Positions 1 through 8,924 of a stretch of DNA of 64,000 nt are shown here, in pieces; the stretch's first letter is position 1; each line of letters opens with the position of its first letter. Position numbers and translations under genes: made by a program. Location of the stretch: positions 25,868 to 89,867 of the forward strand of contig JBHIXX010000005.1 in assembly GCA_041984585.1 (NCBI GenBank), in the 5' to 3' direction. Source of the DNA: Pseudolysinimonas_A sp041984585. Its GTDB lineage: Bacteria > Actinomycetota > Actinomycetes > Actinomycetales > Microbacteriaceae. The notes under the pieces were generated by a model. That model saw only the letters and a program-made list of their open reading frames with translations, was not told the origin of the DNA and ran no database searches.

Positions 1-205
1 GCAGCAGGCTGACCAGGTACGAGTAGCGCGACAGCCGCGCCGCGACGCCCGGGAACGCCTCCGCCGAGACCGCCGCGCCGCCGACGTCGTCCAGCCGCTC
101 GAGCACGACGACGCGCAGACCCGCGGCGCCCAGGTAGGCGGCCGCGGTCAGCCCGTTGTGGCCGCCGCCGACCACCACGACGTCGGCGCGGTCGGTGCCG
201 GTCAT
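1..205 (-). CDS. FAD-dependent oxidoreductase, N-terminal fragment (runs off the window)
   Basis: Only the first 68 residues are visible; the gene continues beyond base 1. Residues 8-37 form a classic dinucleotide-binding beta-alpha-beta fold: a VVVVGGGHNGL glycine motif followed by an acidic residue at the end of the second strand (VVVLER), then the GGAAVS element seen in phytoene-desaturase-like FAD/NAD(P) amine oxidoreductases. The ATG overlaps the TGA of the upstream marR gene by four bases (ATGA), so the two are translationally coupled and the regulator probably controls this enzyme. The substrate cannot be told from the fragment; the GGGHNGL/GGAA combination favours the phytoene desaturase or protoporphyrinogen-oxidase-like group by family knowledge only. 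Confidence 0.75.
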   Translation of the reverse strand, partial: MTGTDRADVVVVGGGHNGLTAAAYLGAAGLRVVVLERLDDVGGAAVSAEAFPGVAARLSRYSYLVSLL

Positions 206-684
206 CCCGCCTCGGCCGCGCGCGCCGGCTCGCAGACCGGATCGATCGCCTCGCGGGCCCCGGCGATGATGCGGGCGAACGCGGCGCGGTCCTCCGGCGC
301 GATCGTGTCGAGCAGGTACTCGCGGATCGCCGCCGAGTGGTCACGCACCGCGCCGAGGAACGCGCGGCGCCCGTCGGCGGTCAGCCCGATCCAGGTGCCG
401 CGACCGTCGGTGTCGCACTCGGTGCGCTCCACCAGACCCCGGGTCTCCATCCGGCTCACCTGGTGCGACACCCGGCTCTTCTCCCAGCCCAGCGCCGCGG
501 CGACCTCGCCGGTGCGCAGCCGGCGTTCGGGCGCCTCGCTGAGCGCCAGCAGCACGCCGTAGTCCGCCTGCGACAGACCCGCGTCGGCGTGCAGGCGCCG
601 TTCGAGCAGCCGCTCGAGGTCGCCGGTCATCTCGCGGAACGAGCGCCACAGCGCCCAGTCCTCGCCCGACATCTCCTCGCGCAT
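202..684 (-). CDS. MarR family transcriptional regulator
   Basis: A 160-residue winged-helix protein. Residues 25-65 carry the alpha1-alpha2 region (LERLLERRLHADAGLSQADYGVLLAL), the recognition helix lies around GEVAAALGWEKSRVSHQVSRMETRGLVER (residues 58-86), and the wing is DGRGTWIGLTADGRRA, a standard MarR layout and length. It sits directly upstream of and overlaps an FAD oxidoreductase gene, and it is divergent from putA, 86 bases away; either could be its target. The ATG at 684 is preceded by TACCCT seven bases upstream, a leaderless-type start, with no Shine-Dalgarno sequence. The ligand is unknown. Confidence 0.88.
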   Translation of the reverse strand: MREEMSGEDWALWRSFREMTGDLERLLERRLHADAGLSQADYGVLLALSEAPERRLRTGEVAAALGWEKSRVSHQVSRMETRGLVERTECDTDGRGTWIGLTADGRRAFLGAVRDHSAAIREYLLDTIAPEDRAAFARIIAGAREAIDPVCEPARAAEAG

Positions 685-770
685 AGGACACAGGGTAGAC
701 CTGGCCGCGTCTGTGGCCCGGCTGGGCGCCGGCTGGGAGGATCGCGAGCCGGGGAGCCTATTCTCATCCC
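685..770. promoter_or_regulatory. Divergent leaderless promoters for marR and putA
   Basis: The minus-strand hexamer TACCCT (692-697) lies 7 bases before the marR ATG, and the plus-strand TATTCT (759-764) lies 6 bases before the putA ATG; neither start has a Shine-Dalgarno sequence. A weak CACAG/CTGTG inverted repeat (689-693 and 711-715) sits next to the marR side. The -10 spacing pattern is seen directly; promoter function is inferred. Confidence 0.6.
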
Positions 771-3700
771 ATGGCGTCGCCCGACCTGCCGACTCTCGAC
801 GAGACGCGCGACGTCGTCCGACGCTGGCTCGACCGCAGCGCCGACGAACCGGCGGACCGGAACGCCGAGCGCCTCGCCGCGCTGCTGCAGGACCCCGACG
901 GTCTGGCCTTCACGGTCGGCTTCGTCGACCGGGTGGTGCGCCCCGAGGACCTGCGTGTCGCGGCGCGCAGCCTCGAACGGCTCTCGCACCGCGTCCCGGC
1001 GTTCCTGCCCTGGTACCTGCGACTCGCCGTGCAGCTCGGCGGGGGCTTCGGCCTGCTGCTGCCGTGGCCGATCATCCCGCTCGCCCGCAGGGTGTTCCGG
1101 CGGATGGTGGGGCACCTCGTCGTCGACGCCCATCCGCGTCGCCTCGGCCGCACGCTCGCCCGGCTGCGCACCCGCGGCGTGCGGCTCAACGTCAACTTGC
1201 TCGGCGAGGCGGTGCTCGGCGAACGCGAGGCCGCGCGGCGGCTCGAGGGCGCCCGCGAGCTGCTCGCCCGCGACGACGTCGACTACGTGTCGGTCAAGGT
1301 GTCGGCCGTGGCCAGCCAGCTCACGCTCTGGGGGTTCGACGCCACCGTCGAGCGGGTCGTCGAGCGGCTCCGGCCGCTCTACCGGCAGGCCGCCGACTCG
1401 GCCGACCGCAAGTTCGTCAACCTCGACATGGAGGAGTACCGCGACCTCGAGCTGACGGTCGCCGTGTTCACCCGGCTGCTCGACGAGCCCGAGCTGCGCT
1501 CCCTCGAGGCGGGCATCGTGCTGCAGGCCTACCTGCCCGACTCGGTCGCCGCCCTCGACCGGCTCACCGACTGGGCCCGCCGCCGGGTCGCCGACGGCGG
1601 AGCGGGCATCAAGGTGCGCATCGTCAAGGGCGCCAACCTCGCGATGGAGCGCGTCGACGCCGCGGTGCACGGCTGGCCGCTGGCGACGTGGGGCTCGAAG
1701 CGCGAGACCGACACCAACTACAAGCGGATGCTCGACCGCGCGCTCACCCCGACTCGCGCCGACGCGGTTCGGATCGGCGTCGCCGGGCACAACCTGTTCG
1801 ACCTCGCCTGGGCCTGGCTGCTCGCCGAGCGCCGGGGCGTGGCGGCGCGGGTGGAGGTCGAGATGCTTCTCGGGATGGCGCCGGCACAGGCGGCCGCGGT
1901 CCGCGCCGACACCGGCGGGGTACTGCTCTACACCCCCGTCGTGCCCGCGGCCGAGTTCGACGCGGCGATCGCGTACCTGGTGCGGCGGCTCGAGGAGAAC
2001 GCCGCCGACGACAACTTCATGTCCGGGCTGTTCGAGCTCGACGATCCGGCGGTGTTCGACCGGGAGGCGGGCCGGTTCGCGGCCTCCCTCGCGGCGCTCG
2101 ACGCGGCGGTTCCCGCGCCGAACCGCACCCAGGACCGCGGGCGCGCCGACCCGCCGGTGGCGCCGCATCCGTTCCGCAACGAGCCCGACACCGACCCGGC
2201 CGTGCCGGGCAACCGCGACTGGGCGCTCCGCATCCTCGACCGGGCCGCCGACTCCGACGCGGGGCGGGAGACGCTGGCGGCCGCCGCCGTCGCGGGCCCC
2301 GACGACGCGCGTCGGCTGGTGGCCGAGGCGGCGACCGTCGGCCGGGCGTGGGGCGCGCGCGCCGGCGCCGAGCGCGCCGAGCTGCTCGACCGCGCCGGCG
2401 AGGTGCTCGCGGTGTACCGCGGACGACTCATCGAGGCGATGGTCGCCGAGACCGGCAAGACCCTCGCCGAGGCCGACGTCGAGGTGAGCGAGGCGGTCGA
2501 CTTCGCCCATCACTACGCGGCGCTGGCCCGCGAGCTCGACGACGTGGACGGCGCGCGATTCGCGCCCGTCGCGGTCAGCGTGGTCGTGCCGCCGTGGAAC
2601 TTCCCGGTGTCGATCCCCGCCGGGGGCGTGCTCGCCGCGCTCGCGGCCGGCAGCGCGGCGGTGCTGAAGCCAGCTCCCGAGGCGCGCCGCTGCGGGGCCG
2701 TACTGGCCGAGGCGCTCGGCGAGGCGGGCTTCCCCGACGGCCTCGTCTCGCTCGCCGACGCGCCGGAGGGCGCCACCGGCCGGGCCCTGATCACCGCGCC
2801 CGAGGTGGGGCGGGTGGTGCTCACCGGCTCGCTCGACACGGCGCGGCTGTTCCGCTCCTGGCGCCCCGACCTGCCGCTGCTCGCCGAGACCAGCGGCAAG
2901 AACGCGCTGGTGATCACCCCCGCCGCCGACCTCGACCTCGCCGTCGCCGACCTGGTGCGCAGCGCGTTCGGCAACGCCGGGCAGAAGTGCTCGGCCGCGT
3001 CGCTGGCCATCCTGGTCGGCGACGTCGCTCGGTCGGAGCGGTTCCGCCGCCAGCTCGCGGATGCCGTCACCAGCCTCGCCGTCGGCTGGCCGGACGATCC
3101 GTCGGCGGTGGTCGGCCCGCTCGTCGCCCCGCCGGCCGGGAAGCTCGAGCGCGGCCTCACCGAGCTCGCCGACGGCGAGAGCTGGCTGGTGCGCCCGCGT
3201 CAGCTCGACGGCACCGACCGGCTGTGGGCGCCCGGGGTGCGCGACGGGGTCGCCCCGGGCAGCGAGTTCCACCTCACCGAGTACTTCGGCCCGGTGCTCG
3301 GCCTGATCGCGGTCGACGACCTCGACCAGGCGATCGAGGTGCAGAACGCGACCGACTACGGACTCACCGCCGGCATCCACTCGCTCGACGCCGACGAGGT
3401 GGCGCACTGGCTCGACCGGGTCGAGGCGGGCAACCTCTACGTGAACCGCGCCACCACCGGCGCGATCGTGCGGCGGCAGCCGTTCGGCGGCTGGAAGCGC
3501 TCGTCGGTGGGACCGGGCGCGAAGGCGGGCGGCCCGAACACGCTGCTCGTGCTGGGCGGATGGGAGCCGGTCGGCGCGGAGCCGTCGGACGACATCCGGC
3601 TCGACGGCCTCGAGCCGCGGGTGCGGGAGCTGATCGAGGCGTTCCAGCCCGCCCTCGACTTCGCCGGGTTCGACGCGGTGCGCCGCGGCGCCCGCAGCGA

Positions 3701-4199
3701 CCAGGCGGCGTGGGACGCCGAGTTCGGCATCTCGCGCGACGCCGTCGGGCTCGGCGTCGAGCGCAACCTGCTGCGCTACCGCCCGGCGGTGGCCACCGTA
3801 CGACTGGCGGAGGGCGGCCGGACGGCAGACCTCGCGCGGGTCGTCGCGGCGGGGGTGCGGGCCCGGGCGGGACTCGAGCTGAGCAGCGCCGTGCCGCTGC
3901 CAGCCGGCCTGCGGGCGCTCGCCGACCGGCTCGGCGTCGTCGCCGTGCGGGTCGAGTCGGACGCGGCGTTCTCGGCGCGGGTGGCGGCGGACCCGCCGGC
4001 CCGCATCCGCCTGGTGGGCGGAGACGCGGCAGCGCTGGCGGAGGCGCTCGGCGGGTCGCCGGATGTGGCGGTCTGGTCGGGCGCGGTCACCGCGGCCGGG
4101 CGGATCGAGATGCTCCCGTTCCTGCTCGAGCAGGCGGTGTCGATCACGGCCCACCGGTTCGGCGACCCGGCGCCGGAGTTCGCCGAGCTGCGGGTCTGA
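771..4199 (+). CDS. putA: Bifunctional proline dehydrogenase / L-glutamate gamma-semialdehyde dehydrogenase
   Basis: A 1142-residue PutA-type protein that oxidises proline to P5C and then to glutamate, channelling the intermediate. The FAD-dependent PRODH barrel covers about residues 130-440 (VSVKVSAVASQ, NLDMEEYRDLELT near 216, GIKVRIVKGAN). The NAD-dependent aldehyde dehydrogenase domain covers about 480-960, with WNFPVSIP, Glu706 in LLAETSGKN and catalytic Cys740 in GQKCSA, then EYFGPVLG. A further C-terminal region of about 130 residues follows. No N-terminal ribbon-helix-helix is visible, so it should not be a self-repressing PutA. The start is set by the TATTCT hexamer six bases upstream. 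It is divergent from marR and could also use P5C made by RocD at 10.3 kb. Confidence 0.95.
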   Translation: MASPDLPTLDETRDVVRRWLDRSADEPADRNAERLAALLQDPDGLAFTVGFVDRVVRPEDLRVAARSLERLSHRVPAFLPWYLRLAVQLGGGFGLLLPWPIIPLARRVFRRMVGHLVVDAHPRRLGRTLARLRTRGVRLNVNLLGEAVLGEREAARRLEGARELLARDDVDYVSVKVSAVASQLTLWGFDATVERVVERLRPLYRQAADSADRKFVNLDMEEYRDLELTVAVFTRLLDEPELRSLEAGIVLQAYLPDSVAALDRLTDWARRRVADGGAGIKVRIVKGANLAMERVDAAVHGWPLATWGSKRETDTNYKRMLDRALTPTRADAVRIGVAGHNLFDLAWAWLLAERRGVAARVEVEMLLGMAPAQAAAVRADTGGVLLYTPVVPAAEFDAAIAYLVRRLEENAADDNFMSGLFELDDPAVFDREAGRFAASLAALDAAVPAPNRTQDRGRADPPVAPHPFRNEPDTDPAVPGNRDWALRILDRAADSDAGRETLAAAAVAGPDDARRLVAEAATVGRAWGARAGAERAELLDRAGEVLAVYRGRLIEAMVAETGKTLAEADVEVSEAVDFAHHYAALARELDDVDGARFAPVAVSVVVPPWNFPVSIPAGGVLAALAAGSAAVLKPAPEARRCGAVLAEALGEAGFPDGLVSLADAPEGATGRALITAPEVGRVVLTGSLDTARLFRSWRPDLPLLAETSGKNALVITPAADLDLAVADLVRSAFGNAGQKCSAASLAILVGDVARSERFRRQLADAVTSLAVGWPDDPSAVVGPLVAPPAGKLERGLTELADGESWLVRPRQLDGTDRLWAPGVRDGVAPGSEFHLTEYFGPVLGLIAVDDLDQAIEVQNATDYGLTAGIHSLDADEVAHWLDRVEAGNLYVNRATTGAIVRRQPFGGWKRSSVGPGAKAGGPNTLLVLGGWEPVGAEPSDDIRLDGLEPRVRELIEAFQPALDFAGFDAVRRGARSDQAAWDAEFGISRDAVGLGVERNLLRYRPAVATVRLAEGGRTADLARVVAAGVRARAGLELSSAVPLPAGLRALADRLGVVAVRVESDAAFSARVAADPPARIRLVGGDAAALAEALGGSPDVAVWSGAVTAAGRIEMLPFLLEQAVSITAHRFGDPAPEFAELRV

Positions 4200-4217
4200 G
4201 TCCCGCGTCCCGCGGCT

Positions 4218-5690
4218 CTACCGGGCGGCGTGCCGCTCGAGGAACTCGTACACCTCGGTGCGGTCCACGCCGGTGAACCGCGCCTCGGGGATGGCGGCCA
4301 GCAGCGACGCGTTCAACCGCGCGTTGGCGAGGGCGTCGTCCTTCCACCGCGCCGTCAGCTCCGGCGCGGGCTCGCGGCAGCAGCTCGGGTCGGGGCAGGT
4401 CGACGAGCGCCGCACCTCGGTGTCGCGCCCCCGGAACCACTTCACGTGGGCGAACGGCGTGCCGACCGAGAGCGAGAACTGCCCGTTCGCGGTCGACTGG
4501 ATCGACGACGTGCACCAGTAGGTGCCGTTGGGCTTGTCGGTGTACTGGTGGTACGGCGTGAACCGGTCGGCGACGTCGAACACCTGCCGGGCGCTCCAGT
4601 AGCGGCAGACCACCTGCCCCTCGACGGCGCCCAGCGCGTCGGTCGGGAACGCGGCGCCGTCGTTCTCGTAGGCCTTCGACAGCGTGCCGCTCGCGTGCAC
4701 CTTGAGGAAGTGCACCGGGATGCCGAGGTGCTCGGTCGCGAGGTTGGTGAACCGGTGCGCGGCCGTCTCGTAGCTCACCGCGAAGGCGTCGCGCAGATCC
4801 TCGACGGAGAGCTGGCGCGCCTCCTTCGCGGCGGAGAGGAACTCGACGGCGCTCCGCTCGGGGATCATCAGCGCCGCCGCCAGGTAGTTGGTCTCGACCC
4901 GCTGGGCGAGCAGGTCGGCGTAGTCGACCGGCTCGTGCTTGCCGAGCACGTGCGCGGAGAGCGCCTGCAGCAGGTTGGTGCGCGGGTCGGCGGATGCCGA
5001 CCGGGTCGGCAGGTAGATGCGGCCGTGAGCGCGGTCGGTGATGCTGCGCGTGCTCTCGGGCAGGTCGGAGACGTAGTGCAGCGTGAAGCCGAGGTGGGCG
5101 GCGAGGTCGGCGGCGACGCGCTGCGAGAGCGGGCCGCCGGTGTGCCCGACGGCCGCGAGCAGCTCGGCCGCGGTGGCCTCGAGCTCGGCGAAGTGGTTGC
5201 CGCGCCGGCGCTGCTCGGCCCGCAGCTCGGTGTTCGCCCGGCGCGCCTCCTCCGGGGTGGCGGCGCGCTCGCGGTGCAGCCGTTCCAGCTCGCCGTGCAG
5301 CCCGAGGATCGTCTCGATCGCCTCGTCGGAGAGGGTCTTGCGCACCGGCAGCGGCGGCAGTCCGAGCGAGGCGTAGAGCGGCCCGCGCTGCGCCCGCTCC
5401 AGCTCGATCTCGAGCGCCGCCCGCCGCGTCGGCGGGGCCGGGTCGAGCAGCTCGTCGAGCGTCACCCCGAGCGCGCGCGCCAGCTTCTGGATCTCGACCA
5501 GCTTCAGCTCCCGCTTGCCGTTCTCGATGACCGACAGCTGCGACGGCGCGCGGTCGATCGACCCCGCGAGCTGGTCGAGGGTCATTCCGCGGTCGGTGCG
5601 CAGCTGCCGGATGCGGCGGCCGAGGGTGAGGGCGTCGGTCACCTCTCCAGCGTCGGCGGCGGAGACGGGCGGCGGGGTCATGCCGGACAT
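4218..5690 (-). CDS. ramB: XRE/ScfR-family transcriptional regulator, RamB-like
   Basis: A 490-residue regulator of the short-chain fatty acyl-CoA regulator type. An XRE helix-turn-helix lies at about residues 25-80 (LGRRIRQLRTDRGMTLDQLAGSIDRAPSQLSVIENGKREL), followed by a central region with DPRTNLLQALSAHVLGKHE and a C-terminal part with a cysteine group (CPDPSCC) typical of RamB-like proteins. In corynebacteria RamB controls aceA, aceB and acetate genes, and here it faces aceA. I place the start at the ATG at 5690 rather than the longer GTG at 5738: the 16 extra codons overlie a perfect inverted repeat that looks like the operator, and the GTG has no ribosome binding site. An ATG at 5681 is also possible. 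Confidence 0.85.
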   Translation of the reverse strand: MSGMTPPPVSAADAGEVTDALTLGRRIRQLRTDRGMTLDQLAGSIDRAPSQLSVIENGKRELKLVEIQKLARALGVTLDELLDPAPPTRRAALEIELERAQRGPLYASLGLPPLPVRKTLSDEAIETILGLHGELERLHRERAATPEEARRANTELRAEQRRRGNHFAELEATAAELLAAVGHTGGPLSQRVAADLAAHLGFTLHYVSDLPESTRSITDRAHGRIYLPTRSASADPRTNLLQALSAHVLGKHEPVDYADLLAQRVETNYLAAALMIPERSAVEFLSAAKEARQLSVEDLRDAFAVSYETAAHRFTNLATEHLGIPVHFLKVHASGTLSKAYENDGAAFPTDALGAVEGQVVCRYWSARQVFDVADRFTPYHQYTDKPNGTYWCTSSIQSTANGQFSLSVGTPFAHVKWFRGRDTEVRRSSTCPDPSCCREPAPELTARWKDDALANARLNASLLAAIPEARFTGVDRTEVYEFLERHAAR

Positions 5691-5718
5691 GGTCGCACGC
5701 CGATCCTGCGGAACGCCA

Positions 5719-5736
5719 GAAGAATCCGCATTCTTC
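5719..5736. promoter_or_regulatory. Inverted repeat between ramB and aceA, candidate RamB operator
   Basis: GAAGAAT-CCGC-ATTCTTC is a perfect 7-base inverted repeat with a 4-base centre and is AT-rich for this genome. It lies 29 bases upstream of the preferred ramB start and 109 bases upstream of aceA. It does not resemble the corynebacterial RamB box as I remember it, so the bound protein is inferred from position only. Confidence 0.55.
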
Positions 5737-5834
5737 ACACCCGTTCGGGGGAGAAAACCGAGTCACACCGGCGGAAAGTCGACTCCAGACCGAATCGTCA
5801 CCGCATCCACGACCGATGCGGTGGCCCGAGCACC

Positions 5835-5840
5835 AGGAGA
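5835..5840 (+). promoter_or_regulatory. aceA ribosome binding site
   Basis: AGGAGA four bases before the ATG at 5845. It fixes the aceA start; the open frame runs upstream to about 5515 without any other convincing initiation site. Confidence 0.7.
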
Positions 5841-5844
5841 CACC

Positions 5845-7167
5845 ATGAGCACCACCACCCCGGGCGGGATGATCCGCCCCGGCGACCAGACCCAGACCGC
5901 CACCGACCTGCAGGCCGAGTGGGATGCCGACCCGCGCTGGGACGGCATCCGCCGCGACTACACCGCCCAGGACGTCATCGACCTGCGCGGCCCGGTGCGC
6001 GAGGAGCGCACACTCGCCAAGCGCGGTGCCGAGCGGCTGTGGGAGCTGATCCGCGAGAACGAGGGCGACCCTGAGTCGTGGGTGAACGCCCTCGGTGCGC
6101 TGACCGGCAACCAGGCCGTGCAGCAGGTGCGCGCCGGCCTGAAGGCGATCTACCTCTCGGGCTGGCAGGTGGCCGCCGACGCCAACCTGTCGGGCCAGAC
6201 CTACCCGGACCAGAGCCTCTACCCCGCGAACTCGGTGCCCGCCGTGGTGCGCCGCATCAACAACGCGCTGCTGCGCGCCGGACAGGTCGAGGACGCGCCG
6301 CCGCCGTCGGGCGACTGGATGGCGCCGATCGTCGCCGACGCCGAGGCCGGCTTCGGCGGCCCGCTCAACGCCTACGAGCTCATGCAGGGCATGATCGAGG
6401 CCGGCGCGGCGGGCGTGCACTGGGAGGACCAGCTCGCCAGCGAGAAGAAGTGCGGCCACATGGGCGGCAAGGTGCTCGTGCCTACCGGCCAGCACATCCG
6501 CACCCTCAACGCGGCGCGGCTCGCGGCCGACGTCGCCGGGGTGCCCACCCTGGTGATCGCCCGAACCGACTCGCTCGCGGCGACGCTCATCACGAGCGAC
6601 CACGACGAGCGCGACCAGCCGTTCCTGAACGGGAACCGCACCGCCGAGGGCTTCTTCGAGGTGCAGAACGGCATCGAGCCGGTGATCGCGCGCGGCCACG
6701 CCTATGCGCCCTACGCCGACATGATCTGGGTGGAGTCGAGCGAGCCCGACCTCGAGCTCGCGCGCCGCTTCGCCGAGAGCATCCACGCCGAGCACCCGGG
6801 CAAGCGCCTGGCCTACAACTGCTCCCCGAGCTTCAACTGGAAGCGCCACCTCGACGACGACACCATCGCGAAGTTCCAGCGCGAGCTGTCGGCGATGGGC
6901 TACGCGTTCCAGTTCATCACGCTCGCGGGCTTCCACTCCCTCAACCACGGGATGTTCGAACTGGCGCGGGGCTACCGCGAGCGCCAGATGTCCGCCTACG
7001 TCGAGCTGCAGGAGGCCGAGTTCGCCTCCGAGGCGAACGGCTACACCGCCACCAAGCACCAGCGCGAGGTGGGGACGGGCTACTTCGACAAGATCGCGAC
7101 GGCCCTCAACCCGGACTCCGCGACCCTCGCTCTCGTCGGCTCGACCGAGTCCGAGCAGTTCCACTGA
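5845..7167 (+). CDS. aceA: Isocitrate lyase
   Basis: A 440-residue enzyme that splits isocitrate into glyoxylate and succinate, the first step of the glyoxylate shunt. It carries the family signature KKCGHMGGKV with the catalytic cysteine at residue 203, the substrate and Mg-binding stretch WMAPIVADAEAGFGG, and NCSPSFNW near the C-terminal half; the length matches the bacterial short form. It is followed by a strong hairpin and then aceB, so the two genes probably share a transcript. The divergent neighbour ramB is the likely regulator. Confidence 0.97.
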   Translation: MSTTTPGGMIRPGDQTQTATDLQAEWDADPRWDGIRRDYTAQDVIDLRGPVREERTLAKRGAERLWELIRENEGDPESWVNALGALTGNQAVQQVRAGLKAIYLSGWQVAADANLSGQTYPDQSLYPANSVPAVVRRINNALLRAGQVEDAPPPSGDWMAPIVADAEAGFGGPLNAYELMQGMIEAGAAGVHWEDQLASEKKCGHMGGKVLVPTGQHIRTLNAARLAADVAGVPTLVIARTDSLAATLITSDHDERDQPFLNGNRTAEGFFEVQNGIEPVIARGHAYAPYADMIWVESSEPDLELARRFAESIHAEHPGKRLAYNCSPSFNWKRHLDDDTIAKFQRELSAMGYAFQFITLAGFHSLNHGMFELARGYRERQMSAYVELQEAEFASEANGYTATKHQREVGTGYFDKIATALNPDSATLALVGSTESEQFH

Positions 7168-7175
7168 CCCTCCGC

Positions 7176-7207
7176 GGCGGGACCCCGGAACGACCCGGGG
7201 TCCCGCC
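7176..7207 (+). terminator. Intercistronic hairpin between aceA and aceB
   Basis: Perfect 13-base arms (GGCGGGACCCCGG and its complement) enclose a 6-base loop, starting nine bases after the aceA stop and ending before the aceB ribosome binding site. There is no T-run. It could be a partial terminator or an RNA-stabilising element giving unequal aceA/aceB expression. Confidence 0.75.
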
Positions 7208-7229
7208 CACCGAACCAGGAGACGGAATC

Positions 7230-8870
7230 ATGACCCACCGCATGGAGGTGCTCGGCGCACGACCCCACGGGGCCGACGGCGAGCGCCACGACCAGATCCT
7301 CAGCGCCGAGGCGCTGGGCTTCCTCACCCGCCTGCACGACGTGTTCGCCGGCCGCCGCCAGGAGCGGCTCGCCGGACGGATGCTGTTCCGCCAGGCGATC
7401 GACAACGGGCGCAACCTGCGCTTCCTCGACGACACCCGCGCCATCCGCGAGGAGCCGACCTGGCGCGTCGCCGGTGCCGGGCCGGGCCTCGAGGACCGCC
7501 GCGTCGAGATCACCGGACCGACCGATCGCAAGATGACGGTCAACGCGATGAACTCGGGCGCGAAGGTGTGGCTCGCCGACCACGAGGATGCGACCAGCCC
7601 GACCTGGGAGAACGTGATCGGCGGCCAGGTGAACCTGTTCGACGCGATCCGCCGGCAGATCGACTTCACGTCGCCCGAGGGCAAGCGCTACGAGCTGGGC
7701 GAGCAGACGCCGACCATCGTCTTCCGTCCGCGTGGCTGGCACCTCACCGAGAAGCACATCCGCTACACCGACCAGGCCGGCATCACCGGGCCCGCGTCGG
7801 GGTCGCTCGTCGACTTCGGGCTCTACGCGTTCCACAACGCCACCGAGCTGATCGAGCGGGGGTCGGGGCCGTACTTCTACCTGCCGAAGATCGAGAACAT
7901 GCTCGAGGCCCGGCTGTGGGACGACGTGTTCACCTTCACCGAGAACGCGCTCGGCATCCCGCACGGCACGATCCGGGCGACGGTGCTGATCGAGACGATC
8001 ACCGCCGCGTTCGAGATGGAGGAGATCCTCTACGAGCTGCGCGACCACTGCGCGGGACTCAACGCGGGCCGCTGGGACTACATCTTCAGCATCGTGAAGA
8101 ACTTCCGCGGCCGCGGGGCGGGCTTCATCCTGCCCGACCGCGCGCGGATCACGATGACGGTGCCGTTCATGCGGGCCTACACCGAGCTGCTCGTCGCGAC
8201 CTGCCACAGGCGCGGGGCGCACGCGATCGGCGGCATGAGCGCCTTCATCCCCAACCGGCGCGATCCGGAGGCGACCGAGCGCGCGCTCGCGGCGGTGTCC
8301 GCCGACAAGCGCCGCGAGGCGACCGACGGCTTCGACGGCTCGTGGGTGGCGCACCCCGACCTGGTGGAGACCTGCCGGGCCGAGTTCGATGCGGTGCTCG
8401 GCGATCGGCCCAACCAGGTCGACCGGCAGCGCGACGACGTGCAGGTGACGCCCGCCGACCTGCTCGACCTGCGGGTCGACGGCGCGGTGACGGATGCCGG
8501 CGTGCGCGCCAACGTGTCGATCGGCCTGCGCTACATCGAGTCGTGGCTGCGGGGCGTGGGCGCCGCGGCGATCGACGGCCTGATGGAGGACGCGGCGACC
8601 GCCGAGATCAGCCGCTCGCAGCTGTGGCAGTGGATCCGCCAGGGCGTGACGACGGCGGAGGGCACCGCGGTGACCCGGGCCCTGGTGGAGGACCTCATCG
8701 AGCAGACCCTGGTGGCGGTTCCCCGCGCCGAGGGGGACCGGTTCGACGAGGCGGCCGACATCATGCGCGAGGTGACGCTCGGCGAGGAGTTCCCGACGTT
8801 CCTCACCCTGCCGGCCTACGCGCAGCACCTGGTCGACGCCGAGCCGACCCCGGAGCGGGTCGCGGCCTGA
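7230..8870 (+). CDS. aceB: Malate synthase A
   Basis: A 546-residue enzyme condensing glyoxylate with acetyl-CoA to malate, completing the glyoxylate shunt begun by AceA. Malate synthase A landmarks are present: GRMLFRQ, HEDATSPTWEN near residue 118, PRGWHL, TVLIETITAAFEMEEILYEL and FDGSWVAHPDL near residue 375. The length fits form A rather than the longer form G (about 720 residues). The ATG has AGGAGA at 7217-7222, eight bases upstream. It lies 62 bases behind aceA, separated by a strong hairpin, and its 3' end shares a bidirectional terminator with the Lrp-type gene. Confidence 0.96.
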   Translation: MTHRMEVLGARPHGADGERHDQILSAEALGFLTRLHDVFAGRRQERLAGRMLFRQAIDNGRNLRFLDDTRAIREEPTWRVAGAGPGLEDRRVEITGPTDRKMTVNAMNSGAKVWLADHEDATSPTWENVIGGQVNLFDAIRRQIDFTSPEGKRYELGEQTPTIVFRPRGWHLTEKHIRYTDQAGITGPASGSLVDFGLYAFHNATELIERGSGPYFYLPKIENMLEARLWDDVFTFTENALGIPHGTIRATVLIETITAAFEMEEILYELRDHCAGLNAGRWDYIFSIVKNFRGRGAGFILPDRARITMTVPFMRAYTELLVATCHRRGAHAIGGMSAFIPNRRDPEATERALAAVSADKRREATDGFDGSWVAHPDLVETCRAEFDAVLGDRPNQVDRQRDDVQVTPADLLDLRVDGAVTDAGVRANVSIGLRYIESWLRGVGAAAIDGLMEDAATAEISRSQLWQWIRQGVTTAEGTAVTRALVEDLIEQTLVAVPRAEGDRFDEAADIMREVTLGEEFPTFLTLPAYAQHLVDAEPTPERVAA

Positions 8871-8876
8871 CCGGCA

Positions 8877-8918
8877 CGACGGGGGCGGGCGCCCGATGGG
8901 GTGCGCCCGCCCCCGTCG
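8877..8918. terminator. Bidirectional terminator between aceB and the Lrp-type gene
   Basis: Perfect 16-base GC-rich arms beginning CGACGGGGGC (8877-8892 and 8903-8918) with a 10-base loop fill the space between the two convergent stop codons. Confidence 0.85.
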
Positions 8919-8924
8919 TCGTGC

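Noticed and set aside
627..4154. A 1175-codon open frame on the minus strand opposite putA, and similar long frames opposite or out of phase with most genes
   Set aside because: They arise from high third-position GC removing stop codons. They lack family motifs and have skewed Arg/Pro/Ala content, while the frame with recognised domains lies on the other strand or phase.
5691..5738. N-terminal extension of ramB from the GTG at 5738
   Set aside because: It has no ribosome binding site or leaderless -10 and would place a perfect inverted repeat inside the coding region.
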